64,000 nt of DNA. Source: Thermoactinomyces intermedius (GTDB lineage Bacteria > Bacillota > Bacilli > Thermoactinomycetales > Thermoactinomycetaceae). Shown here piece by piece: positions 1 through 8,836 of the stretch. The notes beneath the pieces are model-generated. The model did no database searches and was not told the origin of the DNA. It saw only the letters and a program-made list of their open reading frames with translations. The translations under genes and the position numbers were made by a program. Where the stretch lies: the NCBI RefSeq assembly GCF_016055025.1, contig NZ_JAECVW010000007.1, one strand, 5' to 3'. Within the stretch, counting starts at the first letter, position 1, and the number at the start of each line of letters is the position of its first letter.

Positions 1-1
1 G

Positions 2-1456
2 TTCCTCGGTTTTGAAGGGGACAAAGCGCCCGATATCGATTTGAACTTTGACGGCGAATATCAATTGCGCTCGCACCAGTACACCGAGGAACTTTTTGGG
101 AAAGAGTACATTTATCGTGCGGGAAGCATCAACACGGTGAAAGAAAAGACCGCGTTTGGTTATGTGAAAAAGTATGCGGAACAACATAATTTGAATTTGC
201 GGCGTGCCGAAATTGAGCGCCTGGCGCAAGGTTGCGTCGGGGTGAAAAGGTCCACCGGGCAACATCCCGGAGGGCTGATGGTGGTGCCGCAGGAACGGGA
301 AGTCTATGATTTCACGCCCATTCAGCACCCGGCGGATGACACCAAATCCGGGGTGATCACGACCCACTTTGATTACAAAGCCATCTCCGGGAAAATTTTG
401 AAGCTGGATTTGCTCGGGCATACGGGGCCCACCATCCAACGCCTGTTGCATAAACTGACCGGTGTGGATCCCACCAAGGTTCCGCTCGGGGATCCCAAGG
501 TGATTGAACTGTTCCGCAGCACCAAAAGCATTGGTGTCCGGCCCGAAGACATTAACGGAATTGAACACGGCACGCTGGGAATTCCGGAATTTGGCACCTA
601 TTTTGCGCGTGGGATTTTGCAAGATGCCAAACCCAGTTGTTTCAGTGAATTGGTGCGTGTGTCCGGGCTGTCGCACGGGACGGACGTCTGGCAGGGCAAT
701 GTGCAGGATTTGATCAATGACGGCGTTTGTACCATTTCGGAGGCCATCTGTTGCCGCGATGATATCATGTTGTATCTGATCCGCATGGGATTGCCGTCCA
801 AAGCGGCGTTTAAGATCATGGAAAAAGTGAGAAAAGGAAAAGGGGTTTCCGAAGAAGAGGAAGCCTTGATGAAAGAGCATGGCGTGCCGGATTGGTACAT
901 TGAATGTTGCCGGAAGATCAAATACATGTTCCCGCGTGCGCACGCCGCGGCCTATGTGACGGCGGCGGTTCGCATCGGGTGGTTTAAAGTGTATCATCCG
1001 GAAGCTTTTTATGCGGCATTGTTCAGCACCCGCGTCAATGAATTTGACATCGAGCTGGTTTTAAAAGGATATGATGCGGTCAAACGGAAACTGAACGAGA
1101 TCAACGAGATGGGCTTCCAGGCATCGGCGAAAGACAAAGCCATGGCAGCTACCTTGGAATTGGTGATGGAAATGTATGCACGGGGAATTGAATTTGCGCC
1201 CGTGGACTTGTACCAGTCGGATGCCGTCAAGTTTTGGTTGGATGATCAAAAACGCCTGATCCCTCCGTTTGCTTCGATTTCCGGAGTCGGGGAGAGTGCG
1301 GCGCAAAACATTGTCCAAGCCCGGGAGCAAGGAGAGTTTTTGTCGATCGAGGATTTGCAAAAGCGGGCCCGTTTGTCCAGCACGGTGATCGAAGTGCTGG
1401 AGCGGCTGGGTTGTTTGAAGGGGCTTCCGGAAAGCAACCAGTTGGCTTTGTTTTAA
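2..1456 (+). CDS. polC: DNA polymerase III alpha subunit PolC, C-terminal part (5' truncated by window)
   Basis: This is the last 484 residues of the Gram-positive replicative polymerase, which extends chromosomal DNA at the fork and normally exceeds 1,400 residues. The frame is open from base 2, so the true start lies upstream. Recognisable PolC signatures are PDIDLNF just inside the window edge, STGQHPGG, FDYKAISGKILKLDLLGH, GIPEFGT, SGLSHGTDVW, CRDDIMLYLI and KYMFPRAHAAAYV. It ends in the typical tail NQLALF, which is the beta-clamp binding motif of PolC. The segment covers the distal palm and fingers region and the C-terminal helix-hairpin-helix region (IPPFASISGVGESAAQNIV). A strong intrinsic terminator overlaps the stop codon, so polC ends its transcription unit here. 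Confidence 0.97.
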   Translation, partial: FLGFEGDKAPDIDLNFDGEYQLRSHQYTEELFGKEYIYRAGSINTVKEKTAFGYVKKYAEQHNLNLRRAEIERLAQGCVGVKRSTGQHPGGLMVVPQEREVYDFTPIQHPADDTKSGVITTHFDYKAISGKILKLDLLGHTGPTIQRLLHKLTGVDPTKVPLGDPKVIELFRSTKSIGVRPEDINGIEHGTLGIPEFGTYFARGILQDAKPSCFSELVRVSGLSHGTDVWQGNVQDLINDGVCTISEAICCRDDIMLYLIRMGLPSKAAFKIMEKVRKGKGVSEEEEALMKEHGVPDWYIECCRKIKYMFPRAHAAAYVTAAVRIGWFKVYHPEAFYAALFSTRVNEFDIELVLKGYDAVKRKLNEINEMGFQASAKDKAMAATLELVMEMYARGIEFAPVDLYQSDAVKFWLDDQKRLIPPFASISGVGESAAQNIVQAREQGEFLSIEDLQKRARLSSTVIEVLERLGCLKGLPESNQLALF

Positions 1457-1490
1457 AAAAGGAGCCGGGTTTTTTCCCGGCTCCTTTTTT
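1455..1490. terminator. Bidirectional intrinsic terminator after polC
   Basis: Stem GGAGCCGGG/CCCGGCTCC with a T-only loop, preceded by A6 and followed by T6. It serves polC on the + strand and, read in reverse, the convergent DJ-1 family gene. Confidence 0.9.
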
Positions 1491-1498
1491 GATCAAAA

Positions 1499-2044
1499 TT
1501 ATTTTAATTTCTTTAAAAACTCCCGCATAAATCCGGGAAGATCCGGCCAAGCATGAGCCGATACCAAGTTGTTGTCCACATGAAGCTCTTTGTTGACGTA
1601 CTCTGCTCCTGCGCTTTCCACTTCCGGCTTGCAAGTGGTGAATGCCGTCATCGAACGGTTTTTTACGGATTCCGGAATCACGCTGAACACCAGTGCGGCA
1701 TGGCAAATGGCCCCCACCGGTTTGTTGTTTTCGAAGAAATGGCTGACAATTGCAGGGATTTCTTTTTCCATGCGGATATATTCCGGAGCCCGTCCCCCGG
1801 GAATGATCAAGCCGTCATAATCGGCAGGATTGATTTCGGAAAATGATGCATGGGAGTCAATGCCGTATGCCAGTTTTTCCGTGAATGTTTCCATGTCCAC
1901 AAAATCATGGCAAACCGTTTGCAATTTCTTTTTATTCGGGGACGCGATGGTGACTTCGTGCCCTTCTTCCAGCAACCGGTAATAAGGATAGAAAATTTCC
2001 AGGGCTTCCACGGCATCACCGGTCAAAATCAACACTTTTGCCAT
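1499..2044 (-). CDS. DJ-1/PfpI family protein (type 1 glutamine amidotransferase-like)
   Basis: A 181-residue single-domain protein of the DJ-1/PfpI superfamily, whose members include glyoxalase III/protein deglycase-like and PfpI protease-like proteins. The N-terminus MAKVLILTGDAVEALE is the family's first strand and acidic position. IIPGGRAPEYIR is the oxyanion loop, and VGAICHAALVF carries the nucleophile-elbow Cys followed by His. The start is set at 2044 because GGAGGG lies six to seven bases upstream; the five residues before it lack their own ribosome binding site. It is monocistronic, convergent with polC. The substrate cannot be told from the sequence; a stress-related deglycase or hydratase role is inference. 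Confidence 0.88.
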   Translation of the reverse strand: MAKVLILTGDAVEALEIFYPYYRLLEEGHEVTIASPNKKKLQTVCHDFVDMETFTEKLAYGIDSHASFSEINPADYDGLIIPGGRAPEYIRMEKEIPAIVSHFFENNKPVGAICHAALVFSVIPESVKNRSMTAFTTCKPEVESAGAEYVNKELHVDNNLVSAHAWPDLPGFMREFLKKLK

Positions 2045-2144
2045 AAAAAATCCCTCCATCTTGTGATCATAAGTTACTTACTATTTTCTCGTACATGATT
2101 TATTTTAAACCAAATGGGCCTGTTTGTAAAAATTTATCTTTGTT

Positions 2145-2618
2145 TTAAAAAAGTTGAATCAAACCATACCCGGCTCCGGTTTCCAAGGCAATGGATGGAA
2201 TTTTGCCCAAGGCGGTGGAACTTGAGAAGATGAAAAAGCGGGTTCCCGCCCATACGGCAAAAAGGTTTACGGCTCCCGTCGGAATCCAGGGCACCAACCG
2301 GGCAGCGGCAAGCAGGGTCCATTGCCGCCATTGCGGCTGTGCGTGGATGGACTCCAGCCAATGCCAGCGGTTTCGGTATTTCTGGGGAAGAATACGCACC
2401 CCCCGCTGATAAAGCACAAAGGCAAGCATGGCTCCCAAAACTTCCGCGGTCCAAGACAGAACCCCGCCCCACCAGGCTCCCCAAAGCCAGACGTTTGTTG
2501 CCGTCATGAAGACCGAAGGGAGAAAGCCGGTCAGGTTTACGAGCGTATTGACCAAAAGGCTGACAGGAATGGCCCAAATGCCGAGTTCCAGCAAAATGTT
2601 TCTCCACATCTCTTCCAT
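2145..2618 (-). CDS. VTT-domain (DedA/TVP38-like) membrane protein
   Basis: A 157-residue hydrophobic protein with about four membrane-spanning stretches and the features of the VTT (SNARE-associated Golgi/TMEM64) family. These are GFLPSVFMTATNVWLWG near the N-terminus, the conserved GAMLAFVLYQRGVRI segment, and RLVPWIPTGAVNLFAVWAG, which matches the R-x-x-P-x-x-P-x-G-x-x-N core. Bacterial members act in membrane homeostasis and undecaprenyl-phosphate or lipid translocation; which of these applies is unknown. It is shorter than typical TVP38 proteins of around 200 residues. AAGGGAG lies about nine bases upstream of the ATG. A terminator separates it from the gene upstream on the same strand. 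Confidence 0.8.
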   Translation of the reverse strand: MEEMWRNILLELGIWAIPVSLLVNTLVNLTGFLPSVFMTATNVWLWGAWWGGVLSWTAEVLGAMLAFVLYQRGVRILPQKYRNRWHWLESIHAQPQWRQWTLLAAARLVPWIPTGAVNLFAVWAGTRFFIFSSSTALGKIPSIALETGAGYGLIQLF

Positions 2619-2668
2619 GCAACGTTCTCCCTTGCTTCAGATTAAGTTTATTATACCGGGAGTTTGCA

Positions 2669-2698
2669 AAAACCACCCGGCTTCCGGGTGGTTTTTTA
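2669..2698 (-). terminator. Intrinsic terminator between DUF1259 and VTT genes
   Basis: Near-perfect hairpin AACCACCCGG/CCGGGTGGTT with T tracts on both strands, placed just past the stop codon of the minus-strand DUF1259 gene. Confidence 0.88.
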
Positions 2699-2706
2699 AA
2701 AAATCC

Positions 2707-3105
2707 TCATCTTTTCAATACCCTCAAGGCGGTGGCAACTTTTCTGGCAAAAGTGATCGGATTTTCGACGGATTCAAAATGAATGTAAAATAAACGGGGG
2801 TTTTCAAATAACCAGTGGTTGTGAAGAGCGGTTACAATAATTCCCCGTTTGCGCAATTCGGAGATGAACGGATTAATCTCTCTTTGTAAAATCACCGTTT
2901 CTCCCAAATTGAGCGCGCGGCCTTGGCGGTCAAGGCTCTCAAAACTGAAGAAGGTGGGAAGAACCAGCGGAGAACGGGACCGTTTCCCCAAAATGGTGAC
3001 AGGGATGTTTCGGAATCTTTGAATAAAACAAACCCCATTCATGGTACTTGGCTGGCCGTTGACAATCCGCGCAAATTGACGGCACAAGCGCTCGAGCGAT
3101 GACAT
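2707..3105 (-). CDS. DUF1259 domain protein (LppY/LpqO-like)
   Basis: A 132-residue protein matching the DUF1259 family: conserved VTILGKRSRSPLVLP, FFSFESLDRQGRALNLGE, INPFISELRKRGI and the histidine-rich ALHNHWLFENPR. The family is of unknown biochemical function, and Bacillus members are short cytosolic versions without a signal peptide, as here. The start at 3105 is chosen because a near-perfect Shine-Dalgarno GGGAGGTGA lies six bases upstream; the eight residues before it would be unsupported. It has its own terminator downstream. No partner gene is evident. Confidence 0.82.
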   Translation of the reverse strand: MSSLERLCRQFARIVNGQPSTMNGVCFIQRFRNIPVTILGKRSRSPLVLPTFFSFESLDRQGRALNLGETVILQREINPFISELRKRGIIVTALHNHWLFENPRLFYIHFESVENPITFARKVATALRVLKR

Positions 3106-3310
3106 GGAATCACCTCCCGTGATTTTCAAATCGCTATAACATATGTAAGGAGGATCGGGACGGAAGGGTCTGTACCCAAGGAAAGGAAGTTTTAACGCAA
3201 AAAGAGGCGTTTTGCCAAAATGGAGGTTGTTTTTTGGAAGCAGAGAGAGGATCTTAAAAGTGAATAATCCGTGACAAAAAAACTTTTTTCGTACAAAAAG
3301 ACCATAATTT

Positions 3311-3416
3311 AGAAAGTCCGTCCGAATAAATGATCAGATGGACTCCCTATTAAATCTCTTCGAATCCCCATTCGAACCGGGTTTATATCTGACCAGGGCA
3401 ACCGCCCTGGTTTTTC
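3311..3416 (+). ncRNA. Candidate structured small RNA ending in an intrinsic terminator
   Basis: In about 105 bases with no coding frame there are three consecutive stem-loops. The first is AGTCCGTC (3315-3322) with GATGGACT (3337-3344). The second is TTCGAAT (3359-3365) with ATTCGAA (3370-3376) around a CCCC loop. The third is ACCAGGGC (3392-3399) with GCCCTGGT (3404-3411) followed by T5. No gene upstream on this strand needs that terminator, since the previous gene runs the other way. The next promoter and riboswitch begin downstream. I do not recognise an RNA family. The promoter is not clear, and it could instead be a decayed leader. Confidence 0.45.
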
Positions 3417-3439
3417 AATAAGTTTTTTGTGAAAAATCA

Positions 3440-3469
3440 TTGACGATGGTCCTTTCCAGTCATTATAAT
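3440..3469 (+). promoter_or_regulatory. Sigma-A promoter of the metY transcript
   Basis: TTGACG (3440-3445) and a perfect TATAAT (3464-3469) separated by 18 bases, placed about 40 bases upstream of the SAM riboswitch aptamer. Confidence 0.8.
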
Positions 3470-3511
3470 AGAGTCAATTCAATAAAATAATACTATTCTT
3501 ATCAGATTTTG

Positions 3512-3678
3512 CTCTTATCCAGAGAGGCTGAGGGACTGGCCCAATGACGCCCGGCAACCCCGGATGAAGATCCGGAAGGTGCCAATTCCTGTAGAAATCC
3601 TTTGGGATTTCTAGAAGATAGGAGAGACTTCGATGAGTGATCAAGCCTCTTCTCTGGATCAGAGAAGAGGCTTTTTTA
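3512..3678 (+). promoter_or_regulatory. SAM-I (S-box) riboswitch with expression-platform terminator
   Basis: The aptamer shows the S-box consensus in order: CTTATCCAGAGAGGCTGAGGG, CTGGCCCAATGA, CCCGGCAACC, AAGGTGCCAATTCC and the closing AGATAGGAGAG. An intrinsic terminator follows (3643-3678), AAGCCTCTTCTCT/AGAGAAGAGGCTT with T6, ending 24 bases before the metY start. This is the standard OFF switch: SAM binding stabilises the aptamer and lets the terminator form, so metY is expressed when SAM is low. An ATG inside the terminator at 3633 extends the metY frame but is not used, because the terminator would be translated. Confidence 0.96.
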
Positions 3679-3701
3679 CAACAAAAGGGGGAAAAAGACC
3701 A

Positions 3702-4991
3702 ATGAGTGAATCCACGAACTATCGAAGCGAAACCATTGCCGTACACGGAGGACAGGTGCCGGACCCGGTCACGAAATCAAGAGCCGTGCCGATTTACCAA
3801 ACGACCTCGTATGTGTTTGACAATACGGAACATGCCGCCAATTTGTTCGCGCTGAAAGAAACGGGAAATATTTATACCCGCATCATGAATCCCACCCAGG
3901 ATGTTTTTGAAAAACGGGTGGCGGAATTGGAAGGCGGAGTCGGAGCGTTGGCAACCAGCTCCGGGCAGGCAGCCATCACTTATGCCATTTTGAACATTGC
4001 CAAAGCCGGAGATGAAATCGTCGCTTCCAGCGCGTTGTATGGAGGAACTTATAATCTCTTTTACCATACTCTTCCCAAAATAGGGATTAGCGTGAAATTT
4101 GTGGATCAATCGGATCCGGAAAACTTCCGGAAAGCGATCACCGACCGGACCAAAGCCATTTTTGCCGAAACCATCGGAAATCCCCAATTGGATGTGCTGG
4201 ATTTTGAAGCCGTTTCGAAAGTGGCTCATGATCACGGAATTCCGCTCATTGTGGACAATACTTTTGCCTCCCCGTATTTGTGCCGTCCTTTTGAGCACGG
4301 GGCCGACATTGTCGTTCACTCGGCCACCAAATTCATCGGGGGACATGGAAACAGCATCGGCGGAGTCATTGTGGATTCCGGAAAATTTGACTGGACCAAC
4401 GGCAAGTTCCCGGATTTCACGGAGCCGGATCCGAGTTATCACGGAGTGGTGTATAGCGAAGCGCTCGGACCGCTTGCTTACATCACCAAAGCGCGGGTGC
4501 AACTTTTGCGTGACACCGGAGCGGCAATTTCCCCGTTTAATGCCTTTTTGTTGCTGCAAGGATTGGAAACATTGCATCTGCGGATGGAACGGCACAGCGA
4601 AAATTCACTGGAAGTTGCCAAATATCTGGAAAAACATGAGTCGGTTGAATGGGTCAATCACCCGGGGCTTCCGAACCACCGGTCTTATGAATTGGCTCAA
4701 AAATATCTTCCGAAAGGTCAAGGAGCGATTTTCACTTTCGGCATCAAAGGCGGATTGGAAGCCGGCAAGAAGTTCATTGAAAGCCTGGAGCTCTTTTCAC
4801 ATTTGGCCAATGTCGGCGATTCCAAGTCCCTGGTGATTCATCCGGCCAGCACCACACACCAACAATTGACGGAAGAAGCGCAAAGAAGCGCGGGAGTGAC
4901 TCCGGATCTGGTTCGTTTGTCCATCGGAATTGAGTCGGTGGATGATATTATTGCCGATCTGGATCAAGCCTTGAAAAAAAGCCAACAATAA
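3702..4991 (+). CDS. metY: O-acetylhomoserine sulfhydrylase (aminocarboxypropyltransferase)
   Basis: A 429-residue PLP enzyme of the Cys/Met metabolism family. It replaces the acetyl group of O-acetyl-L-homoserine with sulfide (or methanethiol) to give homocysteine (or methionine). Visible motifs are AVHGG, PIYQTTSYVF, YTRIMNPT, the substrate-loop ALATSSGQAA and the PLP-binding lysine in HSATKFIGGHGN (about K210). The long insert around residues 230-250 (FTEPDPSYHG) distinguishes MetY from the shorter MetB/MetC/MetI proteins. The start at 3702 has AGGGGG upstream. It is controlled by the S-box riboswitch, which fits a methionine pathway gene, and it is closed by its own terminator. The sulfur donor preference cannot be read from the sequence. 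Confidence 0.95.
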   Translation: MSESTNYRSETIAVHGGQVPDPVTKSRAVPIYQTTSYVFDNTEHAANLFALKETGNIYTRIMNPTQDVFEKRVAELEGGVGALATSSGQAAITYAILNIAKAGDEIVASSALYGGTYNLFYHTLPKIGISVKFVDQSDPENFRKAITDRTKAIFAETIGNPQLDVLDFEAVSKVAHDHGIPLIVDNTFASPYLCRPFEHGADIVVHSATKFIGGHGNSIGGVIVDSGKFDWTNGKFPDFTEPDPSYHGVVYSEALGPLAYITKARVQLLRDTGAAISPFNAFLLLQGLETLHLRMERHSENSLEVAKYLEKHESVEWVNHPGLPNHRSYELAQKYLPKGQGAIFTFGIKGGLEAGKKFIESLELFSHLANVGDSKSLVIHPASTTHQQLTEEAQRSAGVTPDLVRLSIGIESVDDIIADLDQALKKSQQ

Positions 4992-5018
4992 CCGTTAAGC
5001 CAACCCCCTTTACCCGTC

Positions 5019-5056
5019 AACCCCTTTCCATTTTTTATGGAAAGGGGTTTGTTTAT
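5019..5056 (+). terminator. Intrinsic terminator after metY
   Basis: AACCCCTTTCCAT/ATGGAAAGGGGTT, a 13-bp stem with a T-rich loop followed by a T-rich tail. Confidence 0.9.
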
Positions 5057-5103
5057 TTTAATAATGTCAACAATTAGAAGGACAAAATAGGATTTTCTAT
5101 AAA

Positions 5104-5133
5104 TTGAACCGGATTGGACCGACGTCTTATGAT
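5104..5133 (+). promoter_or_regulatory. Possible promoter of the mannitol operon
   Basis: TTGAAC (5104-5109) and TATGAT (5128-5133) with 18-base spacing, 64 bases before mtlA. MtlR-dependent promoters usually have weak elements and need an upstream operator, which I could not define. No convincing cre site was seen. Confidence 0.4.
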
Positions 5134-5196
5134 AAAAGTAACCAGATGTTCACAAAATATAAATATATATTTCAATAAGAGAAAGGAGAGAAGAAC

Positions 5197-6651
5197 ATGG
5201 CGGAATCGGGTCAGGCAAATAACGGATTCAAAATGAAGGTACAACGTTTCGGAAGTTTTTTAAGCGGAATGATTATGCCTAATATCGGTGCTTTCATTGC
5301 CTGGGGATTGATCACGGCTTTATTTATTCCTTCGGGATGGTTCCCGAATGGGGATTTGGCTAAACTGGTCGACCCCATGATCCAATATCTGCTTCCGGTA
5401 TTAATCGGATACACCGCCGGAAAAATGATTTATGACGTGAGAGGAGGCGTGGTGGGAGCCACAGCCACCATGGGTGTCATCGTCGGTTCCGGCATTCCCA
5501 TGTTTTTGGGAGCGATGGTGATGGGACCGCTTGGCGGTTACTGCATCAAAAAGTGGGACCAATTGATCGAAGGAAAAGTGAAACAAGGCTTTGAAATGCT
5601 GGTAAACAACTTTTCCGCCGGGATCATCGCCGGAATTTTAACCATCCTCGGTTATAAAGCCATCGGTCCGGTGGTACTGTTGTTGAACAGCACGTTGGCA
5701 GCGGGGGTTCAAGCCATCATCGATGTGCATTTGTTGCCGCTTGCCAGTTTGTTTGTGGAACCGGCAAAAGTCTTGTTTTTGAATAACGCCATTAACCATG
5801 GAATTTTAAGCCCGATCGGGATCGAACAAGTGACCGAATCCGGTAAATCCATCTTATTCTTGTTGGAAACCAACCCGGGTCCCGGACTTGGCATTTTGCT
5901 TGCTTATATGTTGTTTGGCAAAGGAACAGCCAGACAATCCGCTCCGGGTGCGGCAATCATTCATTTCTTCGGGGGAATTCATGAAATTTATTTCCCTTAT
6001 ATTTTGATGAAACCCTTTCTTTTGGTTGCGGCCATTGCCGGCGGAGCCACCGGCGTCTTCACCTTCTTGATGACGGATGCCGGATTGATCGCCGTGCCGT
6101 CACCGGGAAGTATTTTCACCTTGATGGCCATGACGCCGAAAGGGCATTATGTCGGTGTCCTGGCGGGGGTCATCGCCGCGACGCTCGTTTCTTTCCTCAT
6201 CGCATCCTTGATTTTGAAAACATCCAAACAAAACGGCGAAGACTTGGACAAAGCCGTTGAAAAAACCAGTGAATTAAAAGGAAAAGAAGGCAGAGCGGCC
6301 GAGCTTTTGAAAAAAGAAGAAAAACCGGCAGACGAAGAGCCGAAAGCCGAACCGGTTGAGTACGACAAAGTGAAAAAAATTATTTTTGCCTGTGATGCCG
6401 GAATGGGTTCCAGCGCCATGGGGGCGTCCATTTTGAGAAACAAAGTGCAAAAGGCCGGTCTGGATCTGTCTGTGACCAACACATCGATCAACAACCTGCC
6501 GGATGATGCCGACATTGTGGTGACACACAAAGACCTGACGGACCGGGCCAAAGCCAAGATCCCCCATGCTCATCATATTTCCGTGGACAACTTCTTGAGC
6601 AGCCCGAAATACGATGAACTCGTGGAGGAATTGAAAAAGGCCAAAGAATAA
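5197..6651 (+). CDS. mtlA: PTS mannitol transporter subunit IICB
   Basis: A 484-residue fusion of the membrane translocator IIC and phosphotransfer domain IIB that imports mannitol and phosphorylates it to mannitol 1-phosphate. Residues about 15-340 are a multi-spanning EIIC domain with FLSGMIMPNIGAFIAWG, FVEPAKVLFLNNAINHGI and AAIIHFFGGIHEIYFPYIL. A charged Lys/Glu/Pro linker (about 350-390) leads to EIIB, KKIIFACDAGMGSSAMGAS, with the phosphorylated Cys near position 399. The IIA domain is absent and supplied in trans by mtlF downstream. GAGAAAGGAGAG lies upstream of the ATG. It is the first gene of the operon mtlA-mtlR-mtlF-mtlD. Confidence 0.97.
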   Translation: MAESGQANNGFKMKVQRFGSFLSGMIMPNIGAFIAWGLITALFIPSGWFPNGDLAKLVDPMIQYLLPVLIGYTAGKMIYDVRGGVVGATATMGVIVGSGIPMFLGAMVMGPLGGYCIKKWDQLIEGKVKQGFEMLVNNFSAGIIAGILTILGYKAIGPVVLLLNSTLAAGVQAIIDVHLLPLASLFVEPAKVLFLNNAINHGILSPIGIEQVTESGKSILFLLETNPGPGLGILLAYMLFGKGTARQSAPGAAIIHFFGGIHEIYFPYILMKPFLLVAAIAGGATGVFTFLMTDAGLIAVPSPGSIFTLMAMTPKGHYVGVLAGVIAATLVSFLIASLILKTSKQNGEDLDKAVEKTSELKGKEGRAAELLKKEEKPADEEPKAEPVEYDKVKKIIFACDAGMGSSAMGASILRNKVQKAGLDLSVTNTSINNLPDDADIVVTHKDLTDRAKAKIPHAHHISVDNFLSSPKYDELVEELKKAKE

Positions 6652-6711
6652 CGGGAAAGCGCGGTTTGTCCGAAGCTTTCCGGGCGACGTCGTTATAATG
6701 GAGTGGACAAG

Positions 6712-8835
6712 ATGTATATCACTGCAAGGGAAAGGTTGATTTTAAAACGTTTGCTATCCACCCGGCCGGAAAATTTGACCACGAAGCAACTGGCGGAAGA
6801 ACTGGATGTCAGTGTCCGCACCATCCACCGGGATTTGAAAGGGATCGAACAATTGCTTCAAAAGTATGACCTGGAACTGGTCAAAAAGCCGGGGGTCGGC
6901 ATTCAGCTGTCCGGTGCGGCCGGCCAAAAGGAGGCGTTAAAACGGGATCTGTTCCGCCAATCCCGCCGGGAGTATACGCCGGAAGAACGGAGGATCCTGA
7001 TTTTATGCACGCTTTTGGAAGCAAAAGAACCGGTGAAACTGATTTCGCTGGCAAGTGAACTGGACGTCACCATGGCAACCGTCAGCCATGACCTGACCAA
7101 GCTGGAAAGCGGGCTTGAGAAGTTTGATTTGTCGTTGATTCGAAAACGCGGGTACGGGGTTGAAATTGTCGGAAGCGAGTCAGCCAAACGGCGGGCCATG
7201 AGCAATCTGATTGCCGAAAATATTGATGAAGTCCAGTTCTTATCCCTGATCCGCGAAAACATTCAAAACAAGACGAAAAAAACACCGGAATCCCTTTCCG
7301 GAAGATTGCTGGGTCTGGTTGAAAAGCGCAAGCTCATCCTGGTGGAGAAAGTGGTCGAAGAAATCAGCAAACAACTGCCTTATTCTCTTGCGGACAGTGC
7401 CTACATCGGATTGGTCGTCCACTTGGCGCTGGCGATCGAACGCATTATGCAGGGGGAAAACATTGAAATGGATCCCGTGCATCTGAACCGGTTAAAAAAT
7501 GCACCGGAGTATGCGTTCGCCCGGCAATTGATCGCCCGGTTGGAAACGGTGTTCCGCCTGTCGATCCCCGAAGCGGAAGTCGGCTATATCACCATGCATC
7601 TGCAAGGGGCCCGGCTGAGACACGATCAGGAATACACGATCGAGGAAGAGGATTATCCCGTTCTGCTTTGGACCAAAAAGCTGATCCGGTTTGTGGAAGA
7701 AGAGCTGCATTGCCGGTTGTCGGATCAAACGTCGTTGGTTCAGGGGCTGATTTCCCATTTGAAACCGGCCCTTTACCGCATCCGGCGAAACATGAAAATC
7801 ACCAACCCCATGTTGCCCAAAATCATGGAAGATTACAGGGATTTGTTTGCGGTCGTCAAAAAAGGGGTGGCGGCCGTCTTCCCGGATGTTTCCGTTCCGG
7901 ACGAAGAAATCGGGTACTTGGTGATGCATTTCGGTTCGGCATTGCTCAACAAACAAGAGCAGGATTTGCATGCGCTCATTATTTGTTCCAGCGGGATCGG
8001 CACGTCCAAGATGCTGGAAACCCGGATCCGGCAGGAGATTCCGGAGATCAAAAACCTGACCAACCGGTCGGTTTTTGGAATCGATCAGGAGGATCCGGAG
8101 GCGTTTGACCTCATCATTTCCACCATCCAACTCCCTTATTTCCAAGGGGATTATCTGGTGGTCAGTCCCATTTTGACCCGCGATGAGGTGGAAAAGATCC
8201 GGGCCCGTATCCGGGAAAAGCTGCGCAAAAAGAGAACGGGCTTCAAAACTTCTCCCGGGAATCCGGATCCGGCTCCTTCCCCGAAGCTGGAACAAACCAT
8301 CTCCAACATGCAAAAGATCCATCAGTATTCGGGAGGGATCGCCACCATCCTCCGGGGATTCCAATGCTTTGTTGCGGAAGAGGCCGGCTCTGTCCCGGAA
8401 GCTTTGGAAGCCGCCTGTTTGCGGTTGCGGGAGGAAGGGGTGATCCAAAGGGTGGCGCCGGTGGTGGAAGCTTTGTTAAAGCGGGAGGAAAAAGGGGGAC
8501 TGGGAATCCCCGGAACACAGCTGGCGCTTTTCCACACGCGGAGCCAACAGGTGGTCCGTCCCTCTTTTACGGTTTGTTTCCTGAAACAGCCGTTTGTGAT
8601 GAAGGGCATGGACCAGTCGGACATCCGTGCCGATACGTTGCTCTTGTTGTTGGCACCGGAGAAGGTTTCCGGTCCGGTGTTGGAAGTCTTGAGTTACATC
8701 AGTTCCCTGTTTATTGAAAACGACGAGGGGATTGCCTTGTTCCAGTCAGGAGACCAGCAGGCAATTTCCGCTTACCTCGCCAAACGGTTTGAACGATTCT
8801 TTGAAGAAAAATTAAAAGAAACAAGGAGTGTTTGA
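6712..8835 (+). CDS. mtlR: Mannitol operon transcriptional activator MtlR (PRD regulator)
   Basis: A 707-residue DeoR/BglG-type activator whose activity is set by PTS phosphorylation. The order is an N-terminal helix-turn-helix (residues about 8-60, TTKQLAEELDVSVRTIHRD) and a second HTH-like segment to about 130. Two PRDs (about 180-400) follow, with conserved histidines in VVHLALAIER and VGYITMHLQG. An EIIB-Gat-like domain carries Cys near 425 (IICSSGIGTSKML), and an EIIA-Mtl-like domain (about 540-700) carries LALFHTRSQ. The ATG at 6712 is preferred over the GTG three codons earlier because GGAG lies eight bases before it. It lies inside the operon and overlaps the ribosome binding site of mtlF, so it is co-expressed with its targets. 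Confidence 0.95.
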   Translation: MYITARERLILKRLLSTRPENLTTKQLAEELDVSVRTIHRDLKGIEQLLQKYDLELVKKPGVGIQLSGAAGQKEALKRDLFRQSRREYTPEERRILILCTLLEAKEPVKLISLASELDVTMATVSHDLTKLESGLEKFDLSLIRKRGYGVEIVGSESAKRRAMSNLIAENIDEVQFLSLIRENIQNKTKKTPESLSGRLLGLVEKRKLILVEKVVEEISKQLPYSLADSAYIGLVVHLALAIERIMQGENIEMDPVHLNRLKNAPEYAFARQLIARLETVFRLSIPEAEVGYITMHLQGARLRHDQEYTIEEEDYPVLLWTKKLIRFVEEELHCRLSDQTSLVQGLISHLKPALYRIRRNMKITNPMLPKIMEDYRDLFAVVKKGVAAVFPDVSVPDEEIGYLVMHFGSALLNKQEQDLHALIICSSGIGTSKMLETRIRQEIPEIKNLTNRSVFGIDQEDPEAFDLIISTIQLPYFQGDYLVVSPILTRDEVEKIRARIREKLRKKRTGFKTSPGNPDPAPSPKLEQTISNMQKIHQYSGGIATILRGFQCFVAEEAGSVPEALEAACLRLREEGVIQRVAPVVEALLKREEKGGLGIPGTQLALFHTRSQQVVRPSFTVCFLKQPFVMKGMDQSDIRADTLLLLLAPEKVSGPVLEVLSYISSLFIENDEGIALFQSGDQQAISAYLAKRFERFFEEKLKETRSV

Positions 8836-8836
8836 C

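Noticed and set aside
5060..5196. CcpA cre site before mtlA
   Set aside because: No sequence close to the cre consensus was found in the leader.
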